DNA from: JAKFEW01 sp036675505
GTDB taxonomy: Bacteria > Cyanobacteriota > Sericytochromatia > S15B-MN24 > JAQBPE01
Length of the DNA stretch: 64,000 bases
Direction: 5' to 3'
Assembly (NCBI GenBank): GCA_036675505.1
Contig: JAKFEW010000102.1
Coordinates: forward strand, 1 to 64,000
Under the pieces are notes generated by a model. That model did no database searches. It saw only the letters and a program-made list of their open reading frames with translations, and was not told where the DNA came from. This document shows, in pieces, positions 34,559 through 43,334 of this stretch; position 1 is the first letter of the stretch; each line of letters starts with the position of its first letter. A program made the position numbers and the translations under genes.

Positions 34559-35572
34559 CTAGCCGCCCGCGCGGAACGGCTTGCCGGTGATGGCTTCGGC
34601 GATCAGACTCACGAAGCCGGCGCCCGGCGCCTCTGTCAGCGAGACGTCGGCCTCGTAATGGCCGGCCGCGCCCGGGCGCGTCGAGGTGATCTTGCCGTGG
34701 AGCGTGATGCCTCCGTCCTGGCCGCCCGAAGGCGGGTAGACGGTCATCTGAATCGGGCTGTTGAACCGCGGCTCTTCCGCGAGGCCCGAAAGCACGACGC
34801 CCTCGCCGTGCACCTGCACGACCTCGGTCAGCTTCATGAACGAGCCAGGGATGAGGTAGCGTCCCTTGTAGTTGACCGGGACGCGCAGGACGCCCGGCGG
34901 ATCGGCCGGCGCCGGGTCGCCGGCGGGGTAGACCGCGAGGCCCTGGTCGTTCTCTTCGGCGAGCAGCACGCGCTGGTACACCGTCCGGCCCTTCTCGGAA
35001 TCGAAGGTGATCGTGCCGATGCTGCCGGGCGGCGCGATGCCCACGGGGGCATCGCCCGCGTTCGGGTCCCAGACCTTCTTGCCTTCCTGCTCGATCTCGC
35101 TGAGTTCCTTGTCCAGGTAAATCGTGCCGTACTGGTCGATGAAGCGCAGCTTGCCGGTCAGCTTGGCCTGGCCGAAGGCGATCTGGATCGGCTCGTTGAG
35201 CTGCGGCAGCGGCACCTGCAGGCTGTTCAGCGTCTTGAGCAGCTGGTTCACGTCGATCGGCTTGAGCATGAAGCCTTCGGCGCCCACCTTGAAGGCGTTG
35301 CTGACGGCCGTCGGCGCGCTGTCCCGCGACACGAGGATCACGGGCAGCCGGCGCAGCGCGGGGTCGCGCTTGAGCAGCAGCAGGGTCTCGAGCCCGCTCG
35401 GGTCGGGCGTCTCGGTGTCGAGGATGATCGCCGTCGGCTTCATCTGCTGCAGGAGCATAAGGACCTTCTGGCCGGTTTCGGCCATCGAGACCTCGTAGCC
35501 CTCGCGCTGGAGGACGCTCGAGATGGAGCGTCGGAACAGATCCGACTTGTCCGCGAGGATCAGTTGGGGCAT
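34559..35572 (-). CDS. Response regulator with receiver and PilZ-like output region
   Basis: The protein has 337 aa. Residues 1-118 are a receiver with the phospho-acceptor Asp52 (ILDTETPDPSG) and Lys about 103 in EGFMLKPID; the first acidic pair is partly replaced (LADKSD). The rest is a beta-rich region with RVPVNYKGRYL and VVLSGLAEEP, reminiscent of a PilZ domain, but a canonical RxxxR plus D/NxSxxG pair is not clear, so c-di-GMP binding is uncertain. It overlaps the upstream regulator gene by 13 nt. Confidence 0.75.
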   Translation of the reverse strand: MPQLILADKSDLFRRSISSVLQREGYEVSMAETGQKVLMLLQQMKPTAIILDTETPDPSGLETLLLLKRDPALRRLPVILVSRDSAPTAVSNAFKVGAEGFMLKPIDVNQLLKTLNSLQVPLPQLNEPIQIAFGQAKLTGKLRFIDQYGTIYLDKELSEIEQEGKKVWDPNAGDAPVGIAPPGSIGTITFDSEKGRTVYQRVLLAEENDQGLAVYPAGDPAPADPPGVLRVPVNYKGRYLIPGSFMKLTEVVQVHGEGVVLSGLAEEPRFNSPIQMTVYPPSGGQDGGITLHGKITSTRPGAAGHYEADVSLTEAPGAGFVSLIAEAITGKPFRAGG

Positions 35573-36561
35573 GCGGCGAGGTCGGGATTCGCTGCGAGGA
35601 TCTTGGAGAATCGCTCGACGAGGTCCGGGTCGAGCTCCTTGCCCTTGCGCGCCTCGAGGGCTTGCAGGGCCTGGTCGGGCGCGAGGCCGGGCTGGCCGGG
35701 CCGCCCCTGGACGAGCGTGTCGAAGGCGATCGCCACCTGCAAGATGCGCGCCAGCGTGGGGATGTCCATCCCGGCGAGCTGTCGCGGGCCGCTACCGTCG
35801 AACTTCTCCTCGAGCAGGCCGATCAGCGGCGTGGCCTTGATGAAGAAGGGCAGCGGCATCAGGATCTCCTCGGTGGCCCAGCCGGCCTCCGCGAGCTGGC
35901 GCTTGCTTTCCGAATCGAGCTGATCCACCGGCGAATTGAGCACGCGCTCGGGCAACACGAGCTCGCCGAGCTTGTGGAGGTAGGCGGCGGCCTCGAGCTG
36001 GGTCATCTCCTCGCCGAAGAGGCGCATCTCGCGGGCGAGCAGCGACGCGTATTCCTTCACGCGGGCGGCATGGCCGCGCAGGTGCGGGACGCGCTCCTCG
36101 AGCCGGCCGACGAGGTTCGTGAACGTCGAGAGCAGCATGGCTTCGTCGTTGCGGTAGTCGGTCAGCAGGCGGCGGTTGTCGAGCGTGAGCTGGTAGCTCT
36201 CGAGCGAGCGGCGCACGACGAGCTTGAGCTCGTCCGGATCCCACGGCTTGCCCAGGTACTGGTAGATGTGGCCGGCGTTGATGGCGGCGATGATGTCCTT
36301 CACGTCCGAGTAGGCCGTGAGCAGGATGCGCACCTGATCCGGGTTGCGGAGATAGGCCTGGCCGAGCAGCTCGGCGCCCGTCATGTTGGGCATGCGCTGA
36401 TCGGAGATGATCATGTCGACGTCCATGCTCTCGAGGAACTCGAGGGCCTCCGTCCCGCTGTTGGCCGAGAACACGTTGTATTCGCGGCGCAGGACGCGCT
36501 CCAGCAGCAAGAGGTTGTCCGGCTCGTCGTCCACCACCAGAATGGAATACTTTTTCGACAC
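35560..36561 (-). CDS. Response regulator with degenerate HD-GYP domain
   Basis: The protein has 333 aa from a GTG with AGGAG upstream. Residues 1-120 are a good receiver: VVDDEPDN, Asp54 (IISDQRMPNM), Thr in LLTAYSD, Lys in YLGKPW. Residues 150-330 align with an HD-GYP output of RpfG type (RGHAARVKEYASLLAREM, then DGSG and IPTLARILQVAIAFDTLV). Key metal and catalytic residues are lost: HD is HK (196-197), GK is GE, and HHExxDGxGYP reads EEKFDGSGPR (251-260). It is probably a catalytically dead output that binds partners. First gene of the leftward cassette. Confidence 0.85.
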   Translation of the reverse strand: MSKKYSILVVDDEPDNLLLLERVLRREYNVFSANSGTEALEFLESMDVDMIISDQRMPNMTGAELLGQAYLRNPDQVRILLTAYSDVKDIIAAINAGHIYQYLGKPWDPDELKLVVRRSLESYQLTLDNRRLLTDYRNDEAMLLSTFTNLVGRLEERVPHLRGHAARVKEYASLLAREMRLFGEEMTQLEAAAYLHKLGELVLPERVLNSPVDQLDSESKRQLAEAGWATEEILMPLPFFIKATPLIGLLEEKFDGSGPRQLAGMDIPTLARILQVAIAFDTLVQGRPGQPGLAPDQALQALEARKGKELDPDLVERFSKILAANPDLAACPN

Positions 36562-36671
36562 GGGGGCTCCTATCCCAAACTTCGCCTGATGAAGCGGCTT
36601 GGCGCCGGCTCGTCCACAGATTAAATCACGGCCGAGGGGGCGTCAACCTGGCAGCCAGGGCCGCCATGGCC

Positions 36672-36704
36672 TATTATGGGCCTCCCTGCCGACCGACGGT
36701 CGGT
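36672..36704 (+). promoter_or_regulatory. dapD promoter -10 box with downstream palindrome
   Basis: TATTAT (36672-36677, 5/6) is the candidate -10. A perfect palindrome ACCGAC-G-GTCGGT (36692-36704) sits about 8-20 nt after the expected start, where a repressor would block elongation or where it would form a small RNA hairpin. The -35 is weak. Confidence 0.4.
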
Positions 36705-36735
36705 TCTTACCCGTCATACCCAAAGGGAGCAGCTT

Positions 36736-37560
<825 letters not shown>

Positions 37561-37669
37561 CGCTGACCGTTGCACCACGCGGCGCGGAAGGAACCGTCCC
37601 CCTTTGAACGCGTCTCGGCCGGACACATTCAAGGCCATGCATGGGGCACTAATCGGCGACACTCGCCTC

Positions 37670-37686
37670 ATAGACTGTCCGTCTAT
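37670..37686. repeat. Small inverted repeat in the dapD-dapE gap
   Basis: ATAGAC-TGTCC-GTCTAT is a perfect 6-bp pair in an AT-rich 230-bp gap. It may be part of a promoter or operator for the next gene. A short frame starting near 37604 crosses it but has no ribosome binding site. Confidence 0.35.
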
Positions 37687-37790
37687 ATATCGTTGCAACA
37701 CGCGGGGCTACAAGGCTTTTATCAAAGAAGACATTGCGCCGTCAGGCCGCCGGGTTGCCAACTCGTCCGCCACCCGCCAAAATGGCGCCC

Positions 37791-38852
37791 ATGATCACGA
37801 CCGACCGCCTCGCCCAGTGGACCCTCGACCTCTGCCGCGTCCCCTCCGTCACGGGAGACGAGGACGCGATTTGCCAGGTCACCGAGGAGATTGTCCGGCA
37901 GCTCGGTGGTGATCTTTGCACCACGCGCGTCGGAAACTCCCTGGTCGCTCACGCGCCCCTGCTCGCCGGCCGGCCGACCGTGGGGCTCTTCGGCCACCTC
38001 GACACCGTCAAGCCGGCGGGCGACCAGCCGCTCGAGATCCGCGACGGCAAGGTCTACGGCTGCGGCGCCTCGGACATGAAGGCCGGGCTCGCGGTCATGC
38101 TCGGGCTGCTCGCCGAGCACCGCGGGCTGCCGAAGTACAACCTGGTCACGGTGTTCTACGACAAGGAAGAAGGGCCAGCCAGCGAGAACGGGCTCGAACC
38201 GCTGCTCGAGAGTGGCGCGGTGCCGAAGCTGGATTTCGGCTTCTGCCTCGAGCCGACCGACAACCGCATCCAGGTGGGCTGCGTGGGCGGGCTGCACGCC
38301 GAGGTGGTATTCCAGGGCAAGCGCGCCCACAGCGCCAGGCCCTGGCAGGGCGAGAACGCGATCTACAAGGCGATCGCCTTCCTCACCCGCCTGCGCGACC
38401 GCGGCCGCATCCCGGTCTCCTTCGGCGAGCTGACCTTCTACGAGGTCATGAACGCCACGATGGCGAGCACCGAGAACTCGCGCAACGTCGTGCCAGACGC
38501 CTTCACGCTCAACGTGAACTACCGCTTCGCGCCCGGCAAGACGCCGGCCGAGGCGCGGGCCGACCTCGAGGCGATGGTGGCGGGCGAGGCGCATGTCCAC
38601 GTCATCGACGAGGCCCCGGCGGGCGACGTCTGCCTGGACCACCCGATCTTCTCGGCGTGGCGCCAGGCGCTTGGCCTGGCCGTCGAGCCGAAGCAGGCCT
38701 GGACCGACGTGGCCCGGCTGACGGCGCGCGGCGTGCCAGCCGTCAACTTCGGCCCCGGCGAGACCGCCCAGGCCCACCAGGCCCGCGAATCCGTGCCGGT
38801 GGCGGACATCGAAGCGAACTACCGGGCGTTCCGTGCCCTGTTCGGCGGCTGA
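37791..38852 (+). CDS. dapE: M20 family peptidase, probable succinyl-diaminopimelate desuccinylase
   Basis: The ATG at 37791 gives 353 aa; ATG 37782 is also possible. Metal-binding motifs of the M20 family are present: LFGHLDTVKP (His and Asp), CGASDMKAGLAV (bridging Asp), YDKEEGP (Glu-Glu) and CLEPTDN. A C-terminal His is in TAQAHQARESV. The dimerisation lid has HAEVVFQGKRAHSARPW. These match DapE/ArgE enzymes; the context after dapD favours DapE. It is followed by a ferredoxin and an aminotransferase on the same strand. Confidence 0.85.
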   Translation: MITTDRLAQWTLDLCRVPSVTGDEDAICQVTEEIVRQLGGDLCTTRVGNSLVAHAPLLAGRPTVGLFGHLDTVKPAGDQPLEIRDGKVYGCGASDMKAGLAVMLGLLAEHRGLPKYNLVTVFYDKEEGPASENGLEPLLESGAVPKLDFGFCLEPTDNRIQVGCVGGLHAEVVFQGKRAHSARPWQGENAIYKAIAFLTRLRDRGRIPVSFGELTFYEVMNATMASTENSRNVVPDAFTLNVNYRFAPGKTPAEARADLEAMVAGEAHVHVIDEAPAGDVCLDHPIFSAWRQALGLAVEPKQAWTDVARLTARGVPAVNFGPGETAQAHQARESVPVADIEANYRAFRALFGG

Positions 38853-38946
38853 GCGGCCGCTCAGCCGCCACGGTTGCGGGTTTACCGCCGCTCTGGCACA
38901 ATAGCGGCTACATCTGCTCAAACGCCCCAGGAGAACCCGGACCGCC

Positions 38947-39183
38947 ATGGCCGACAAGAATATCAAGTATCCCGACAACGTCGCCGGCAAGTACTACGTC
39001 GACGAGACCTGCATCTTCTGCAACCTCTGCGAGTCGCTGGCGCCCGACAATTTCCGGGCGCAGGACGACGGCACGCACGACGTTTGCTACAAGCAGCCCG
39101 CCAACGCCGATGAAGAGGCGGCCTGCGAAGAGGCCATGGCCGGCTGCCCCGTCAACGCGATCGGCGACGACGGCGAAGTTTGA
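38947..39183 (+). CDS. Small single-cluster ferredoxin
   Basis: The protein has 78 aa; AGGAG lies upstream. Three cysteines are in CIFCNLCESLAPDNF and the fourth in AMAGCPVNAIGDD, the pattern of a [4Fe-4S] ferredoxin with one cluster (the second cluster loop is lost). It carries low-potential electrons in the cytoplasm. GCACAAT (38896-38902) preceded at 17 bp by TTGCGG may be its promoter. Its TGA overlaps the aminotransferase start (TTGA). Confidence 0.9.
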   Translation: MADKNIKYPDNVAGKYYVDETCIFCNLCESLAPDNFRAQDDGTHDVCYKQPANADEEAACEEAMAGCPVNAIGDDGEV

Positions 39184-40313
39184 ACCCGACGCTCGCCCAG
39201 ATCCCCGGCTCGCTGATCCGCGCGATCAACGCGCTCAAGCGGCCTGGCGACATCGACCTCTGCCTCGGTGAGCCCACGCTCAGGCCCGACCCGCGGCCCT
39301 TCGAGGCCGCCCTCGCATGGGTGCGGGCGAACGGCTGCCCTTACTCGGCCAACGCCGGCGATCCGGTGCTCCGGGCGGTGATCGCCGCCCGCTACGCCTA
39401 CCCCGGCCTCGACCGCGCCGAGAACGTCTGCGTCACCGTGGGCTCGCAAGAGGCGCTCTTCCTCGCGCTCAAGACCGTCTGCGACCCCGCGCGCGACGAG
39501 GTGCTGATCGTCGGCCCGAGCTACCCGGCCTACGCGAAGATCTGCCAGATGGAAGGCATCGCGAGCCGCGAGGTCGGGCTCGACCCGGCCGACGGCTTCC
39601 GCCCGGACGCCGCGCGTGTCCTGGCCGCGGTCGGGCCGCAGACGCGGCTCGTGCTGCTCGCCACGCCCGCGAACCCCACCGGTCGGGTGTGGCCCGACGT
39701 GGAGCTCGATGCGCTGGCCGTGGGGCTGCGTGCCCGCGGCGAGGGCCGCCCGTACGTGCTGGTCGACGAGGTCTACCGCGAGCTGTGTTATGTCGAGCCG
39801 CCGCCGAGGGGCTTCGCGACGCGCTACGACCGCACGCTGGTGGCCAACAGCCTGTCCAAGAGCCACGCGCTCACGGGCCTGCGCCTCGGCTGGCTGCTCG
39901 CGCCGGCCGAGATCGTCCCCACCGTGGTGAAGGCCCACCAGTTCGTGGCGACCGCGGCGAGCACCCACTCCCAGCAGGTGGCGCTCGCGATCTTCCAGGA
40001 CGCCGTGCCGCTGGACGTCCACCGGCCGCACTACGCCGCGCGGCTGGCCGAGCTTAGCGCGCTGCTCGACGCCCATGGGCTGACCTACGCGGCGCCCGAG
40101 GGCACGTTCTTCTGCATGGTCCGCTTGCCGGCGCACCTCGCCCATGATTCGGTGGCGGCGGCGCACGCCCTGCTCGCAGCCCAGCGCGTGGTCACGGTGC
40201 CGGGCGCGGCCTTCGGCGCGGAGGGGTGGCTCAGGCTCTCATGGGTGGCTGCGCCCGCACAGCTCGCCACGGGCATCGAACGACTGGCGACCTACTTCCT
40301 CGCAAGTCGCTGA
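39180..40313 (+). CDS. Class I/II PLP-dependent aminotransferase
   Basis: The protein has 377 aa from a TTG that overlaps the ferredoxin stop. The PLP lysine is Lys227 in SLSKSHALTGLRLGW; LATPANPTGRVW and VLVDEVYREL hold the conserved Asn and Asp/Tyr. YSANAGDPVLRAVIAARY is the usual N-terminal loop. Substrate is unknown; next to dapD and a dapE-like gene it may be the N-succinyl-diaminopimelate aminotransferase (DapC role). The ferredoxin coupling is unexpected for such a role. Confidence 0.87.
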   Translation: MNPTLAQIPGSLIRAINALKRPGDIDLCLGEPTLRPDPRPFEAALAWVRANGCPYSANAGDPVLRAVIAARYAYPGLDRAENVCVTVGSQEALFLALKTVCDPARDEVLIVGPSYPAYAKICQMEGIASREVGLDPADGFRPDAARVLAAVGPQTRLVLLATPANPTGRVWPDVELDALAVGLRARGEGRPYVLVDEVYRELCYVEPPPRGFATRYDRTLVANSLSKSHALTGLRLGWLLAPAEIVPTVVKAHQFVATAASTHSQQVALAIFQDAVPLDVHRPHYAARLAELSALLDAHGLTYAAPEGTFFCMVRLPAHLAHDSVAAAHALLAAQRVVTVPGAAFGAEGWLRLSWVAAPAQLATGIERLATYFLASR

Positions 40314-40402
40314 CGATCCGCCGCAGCCCGGCCGCAGACGAGCCACGGCCGCCCGATACGGTATGATGAGGCGGTCACGCTCAACCTACCGGAGGGTTGC
40401 TC
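40314..40402 (+). promoter_or_regulatory. Promoter region before a mini-ORF leader
   Basis: TATGAT at 40362-40367 (5/6) is a good -10 box; the -35 at about 40339 is weak. A start near 40374 would give a transcript that begins just before the 21-codon frame at 40403. Confidence 0.4.
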
Positions 40403-40468
40403 ATGCGCGCGTTCGGCATCACCCGCCTGCACACCATCGCGAACCGCACGCTCGAGCTCGCGGTCTGA
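40403..40468 (+). CDS. Candidate leader peptide, 21 aa
   Basis: A 21-codon frame (MRAFGITRLHTIANRTLELA, then Val and stop) with GGAGGG 8 nt before the ATG. It lies in the 382-bp gap before the acyl-CoA dehydrogenase gene. The size, the strong ribosome binding site and the structured RNA downstream suggest a leader peptide. It has no known homologue that I recognise. Confidence 0.35.
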   Translation: MRAFGITRLHTIANRTLELAV

Positions 40469-40486
40469 GCACCCCCAGGAGGATTC

Positions 40487-40498
40487 ATGAAGCTCTGA
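40487..40498 (+). CDS. Candidate minimal ORF (Met-Lys-Leu-stop)
   Basis: A perfect AGGAGG (40477-40482) precedes ATG AAG CTC TGA. A three-codon frame with an ideal ribosome binding site is unlikely to make a product; it may hold a ribosome on the leader RNA just before the GC hairpin at 40507. Confidence 0.3.
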   Translation: MKL

Positions 40499-40506
40499 GG
40501 CCTGGC

Positions 40507-40523
40507 GGCCTGGCGGCCAGGCC
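40507..40523 (+). promoter_or_regulatory. GC hairpin in the leader
   Basis: GGCCTGG-CGG-CCAGGCC, 7 bp with a 3-nt loop. An alternative left arm (GGCCTGG at 40499-40505) can pair with the same right arm, so two mutually exclusive hairpins are possible. Confidence 0.45.
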
Positions 40524-40534
40524 ACGGCCAGCCC

Positions 40535-40631
40535 GATATCAGGATTCATCACAAAAACTCACTCATTGCCCCCAATTATCATGCCATACGGGATAATCCT
40601 GATATCCACGAATCTTTCCTCATGGCATGAT
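40535..40631 (+). promoter_or_regulatory. Interleaved inverted repeats (A-B-A'-B') upstream of the acyl-CoA dehydrogenase
   Basis: A: GATATCAGGATT (40535-40546) with exact complement AATCCTGATATC (40595-40606). B: ATCATGCCAT (40578-40587) with exact complement ATGGCATGAT (40622-40631). The arms interleave, so as RNA they could form a pseudoknot or two alternative structures; as DNA they could be two operators. The region is AT-rich compared with its flanks and ends about 65 nt before the next start codon. Confidence 0.55.
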
Positions 40632-40695
40632 TGAGACGGCGGCTCGGACGCCGCCCGGCCCCAGTCTCGACCCGCCCCGACCCGAGGAGACGTGC

Positions 40696-42474
40696 ATGCT
40701 CGATTACCAGGCCTACCTGTCGGCCGCCCGTCGTAGCTACGTGGAGCAGGATCCGTCGCTCGCGAGCGTGCTCGCGACGACCGTCGCGCCCGAGTGGCGC
40801 GAATGGATGGCGCCGCGGCTCGCCGAGATCGGCCGCGCGGCCGCCACGCGCTGGAACGACCTCGCGACGACGGCCAACGAGCAGACGCCGCGCCTGCGCA
40901 GCCACAACCGCTGGGGCGAGCGGATCGACGCCGTCGAGGTGCACCCGGCCTACGACCAGCTGGCGCGCGAGGTCTACGAGGCCGGCGTGGTCTGGCCGCG
41001 GTTCAACCCGGTGCTGGGCGGCCAGAAGGCGCCGTGGGGCGTCGTCTTCACGATCGGCTACCTGCTGAGCCAGGCCGAGCAAGGGCTGTTCTGCCCGGTC
41101 TGCCTCACGGCCGGCACGGCCTGGCTGATCGAGCGCTTCTCGAGCGATGAACAGCGCGAGGCCTACCTGCCGCGCGTGGCCGCGCAGAGCTACGACGACC
41201 TCTGGGAAGGCGCCATGTTCCTCACCGAGAAGGCCGGCGGCTCGGACGTCGGCGCTGTCGAGACCACCGCGAAGCTGGTGGACGGCGAGTGGCGGCTCGC
41301 GGGCGACAAGTGGTTCTCGAGCAACGGCGGGCGCGCCAGGGCGATGATGGTGCTCGCCCGGCCCGAGGGCGCGGCCATGGGCACGCGTGGCCTGGGCCTC
41401 TTCCTCGTGCCGCTGCACCTCGCGGACGGCTCGCGCAACGCGATTCGCTTCCATCGCCTCAAGGACAAGCTGGGCACGAAGTCGATGCCGTCGGCCGAGC
41501 TCACCTTCGAGGGCGCCGTGGCCTACCCCGTGGGCGACATCACGCGCGGATTCAACCACATGGCGGAGATGCTCAACCTCTCGCGGCTCTACAACGCTGT
41601 CGCGTCGGTCGGGAACATGCGGCGCACGCTGAACGAGGCGATCGCCTACACCCACGCCCGCACGGCGTTCGGCCACGTGATCGACAACTACCCGCTGGTG
41701 CGCGCCAAGCTCATCGAGCTCTCAGTGGAGCAAGAAGCCAGCTTCCGCCTGGTCTTCGAGGCGATCGCCTACCTCGACCGGCTCGAGGCCGGGCAGGGGC
41801 GGGAAGATCGGCGCGATGAGGCGGTGCTGCGCGTGCTCACGCCGATGGCGAAGTTCCATACCGGCCGCGAGGCGGTGGACGCGGCTTCGGCCGCCGCCGA
41901 GATCCTCGGCGGCAACGGCTACATCGAGGACTGGCCGATCGCGCGCTTCTTCCGCGACGCCCAGGTGCTGCCGATCTGGGAGGGCACGACCAACATCCTG
42001 CTGCTCGACGTGCTGCGCGCCTTCGCCAAGGAGAGCGCGGGCCAGGCCTTGCTCTGCGACCTCGGCGAGCGGCTCGGCAAGCCGGTGCCGGCGGCGCTCG
42101 CGCACCTGCGCGAGGTGCTCGTGGGCGAGGTCGCGGATCTCGAGCACCACCTCGCGGCGCTCGGCGCCCTGCCGGACCCCGAGAAGTCCGTCCACGTGAA
42201 GGGTTGGGCCGATCGGGCCGTGCGCGCCTTCCAGGGCGTGCTGCTGCTCGCCACGGCGGCGGAAGACGTCGAGGCAGGCCGGGGGCGCGGCCTGCTGGTG
42301 CTGTCGAGCTTCGTCAGGCGCCACTACACGCCGACCGGCGCCGCCGGCTGGCGCACGCGCCTCACGGCGCCGGCGCCGCACCTGGGCTTCGAGGCGATCG
42401 TGCGCGGCGAGGCGGTGAGTGCGGCCGAGGCCATTGAGCTGCTGCGCGGCGACCTCGCGGCCGCCGGACGCTGA
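40696..42474 (+). CDS. Acyl-CoA dehydrogenase, AidB-like
   Basis: The protein has 592 aa from the ATG at 40696 (GAGGAGA upstream). It has the FAD-dependent acyl-CoA dehydrogenase core: MFLTEKAGGSDVGAVETTA, LRNL-like RLKDKLGTKSMPSAEL and, near the C-terminal helical domain, EILGGNGYIEDWPIARFFRD followed by VLPIWEGTTNILLLDVLR. The extra C-terminal region (about 450-592) is typical of the AidB-like group. Substrate unknown. The gene starts behind an unusual leader region and is followed after 4 nt by a GNAT gene. Confidence 0.9.
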   Translation: MLDYQAYLSAARRSYVEQDPSLASVLATTVAPEWREWMAPRLAEIGRAAATRWNDLATTANEQTPRLRSHNRWGERIDAVEVHPAYDQLAREVYEAGVVWPRFNPVLGGQKAPWGVVFTIGYLLSQAEQGLFCPVCLTAGTAWLIERFSSDEQREAYLPRVAAQSYDDLWEGAMFLTEKAGGSDVGAVETTAKLVDGEWRLAGDKWFSSNGGRARAMMVLARPEGAAMGTRGLGLFLVPLHLADGSRNAIRFHRLKDKLGTKSMPSAELTFEGAVAYPVGDITRGFNHMAEMLNLSRLYNAVASVGNMRRTLNEAIAYTHARTAFGHVIDNYPLVRAKLIELSVEQEASFRLVFEAIAYLDRLEAGQGREDRRDEAVLRVLTPMAKFHTGREAVDAASAAAEILGGNGYIEDWPIARFFRDAQVLPIWEGTTNILLLDVLRAFAKESAGQALLCDLGERLGKPVPAALAHLREVLVGEVADLEHHLAALGALPDPEKSVHVKGWADRAVRAFQGVLLLATAAEDVEAGRGRGLLVLSSFVRRHYTPTGAAGWRTRLTAPAPHLGFEAIVRGEAVSAAEAIELLRGDLAAAGR

Positions 42475-42478
42475 GGCG

Positions 42479-43318
42479 ATGACGGGCGCCCGGGCGGGGC
42501 TGAGCGCCGAAACGACGCCCAGCGCCGGGCTGACGCTCACAGCGACCGGCGTCGGCCGGCCGGGCTGGGCGGAGCTCCTGGCCTTCGTGGACGCGGCGAC
42601 CGACCCGATCCACGACCTGTTGCTGCACGCCGACGTCGTCTCGGACCTCGGCCGCCTCTCGACCGTCTGGCTCGGCCGGAACGCGGAGGGCCGTCCCGTG
42701 ACGGTGGCCTTCGCCTTCCCCCTGCACCGCGAGCGCCCGGCGCTCGGCGTGAAAGGCCTCACGGCCGCCGACGAGGCGGCCACGATCGACGCGCTGCGGG
42801 CCGCGGACGCCTGGACGCGCGGCTACGTGATCTGCCCCCACGCCCAGGTTCCGCTGTGGGCGGGCCACGGGCAGGCCGCGACGGGGATCGACGAGGCGCA
42901 GATGATCGTGCGGAGCCGGGATTGGCTGACGCCGGCAGCCGACCCGGCGGTGCGGCCGGGCTCGCTCGACGAGGTGGACGCCTTCTACCGGCGTTGCGGC
43001 GCCGAGGCCTGGAACCCGGCCCAGTTCTGGACCGGCCCCTATGTGGTCGCCGAGGTGGACGGCGCGATCGTCGCGGCGGCCGGCACGCACTTCGCCTACC
43101 CGGCGCTGGCGCAGGTGGGCAACGTGCTCACCGACCCGGCGCACCGCGGTCGCGGCTGGGCCAGGGCCTGTACTGCCGCGGTCGCGGCGGGGCTCGTGGC
43201 GCGCGGGCATGAGACGCTGAGCCTGTTCGTGGCGACGCAGAACGCGCCGGCGCTGCGGGTTTACGAGCGGCTGGGGTTCAAAGCGATTCGCACCCTCGCG
43301 GCGTTCGCCTGGAACTGA
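42479..43318 (+). CDS. GNAT-family N-acetyltransferase-like protein
   Basis: The protein has 279 aa from the ATG at 42479, 4 nt after the acyl-CoA dehydrogenase stop. The C-terminal half is a GNAT fold: VVAEVDGAIVAAAGTHF, then VGNVLTDPAHRGRGWARACT with the acetyl-CoA P-loop (HRGRGWA), and NAPALRVYERLGFKAIR. The N-terminal half (about 20-150) is a related but weaker GNAT-like domain. Substrate unknown. It probably shares a transcript with the upstream dehydrogenase. Confidence 0.83.
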   Translation: MTGARAGLSAETTPSAGLTLTATGVGRPGWAELLAFVDAATDPIHDLLLHADVVSDLGRLSTVWLGRNAEGRPVTVAFAFPLHRERPALGVKGLTAADEAATIDALRAADAWTRGYVICPHAQVPLWAGHGQAATGIDEAQMIVRSRDWLTPAADPAVRPGSLDEVDAFYRRCGAEAWNPAQFWTGPYVVAEVDGAIVAAAGTHFAYPALAQVGNVLTDPAHRGRGWARACTAAVAAGLVARGHETLSLFVATQNAPALRVYERLGFKAIRTLAAFAWN

Positions 43319-43334
43319 CCCGTCCCCGGGTGGC

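Noticed and set aside
37604..37912. 102-codon frame in the dapD-dapE gap
   Set aside because: Its first 50 residues look protein-like, but it has no ribosome binding site and runs into the dapE-like gene in another frame.
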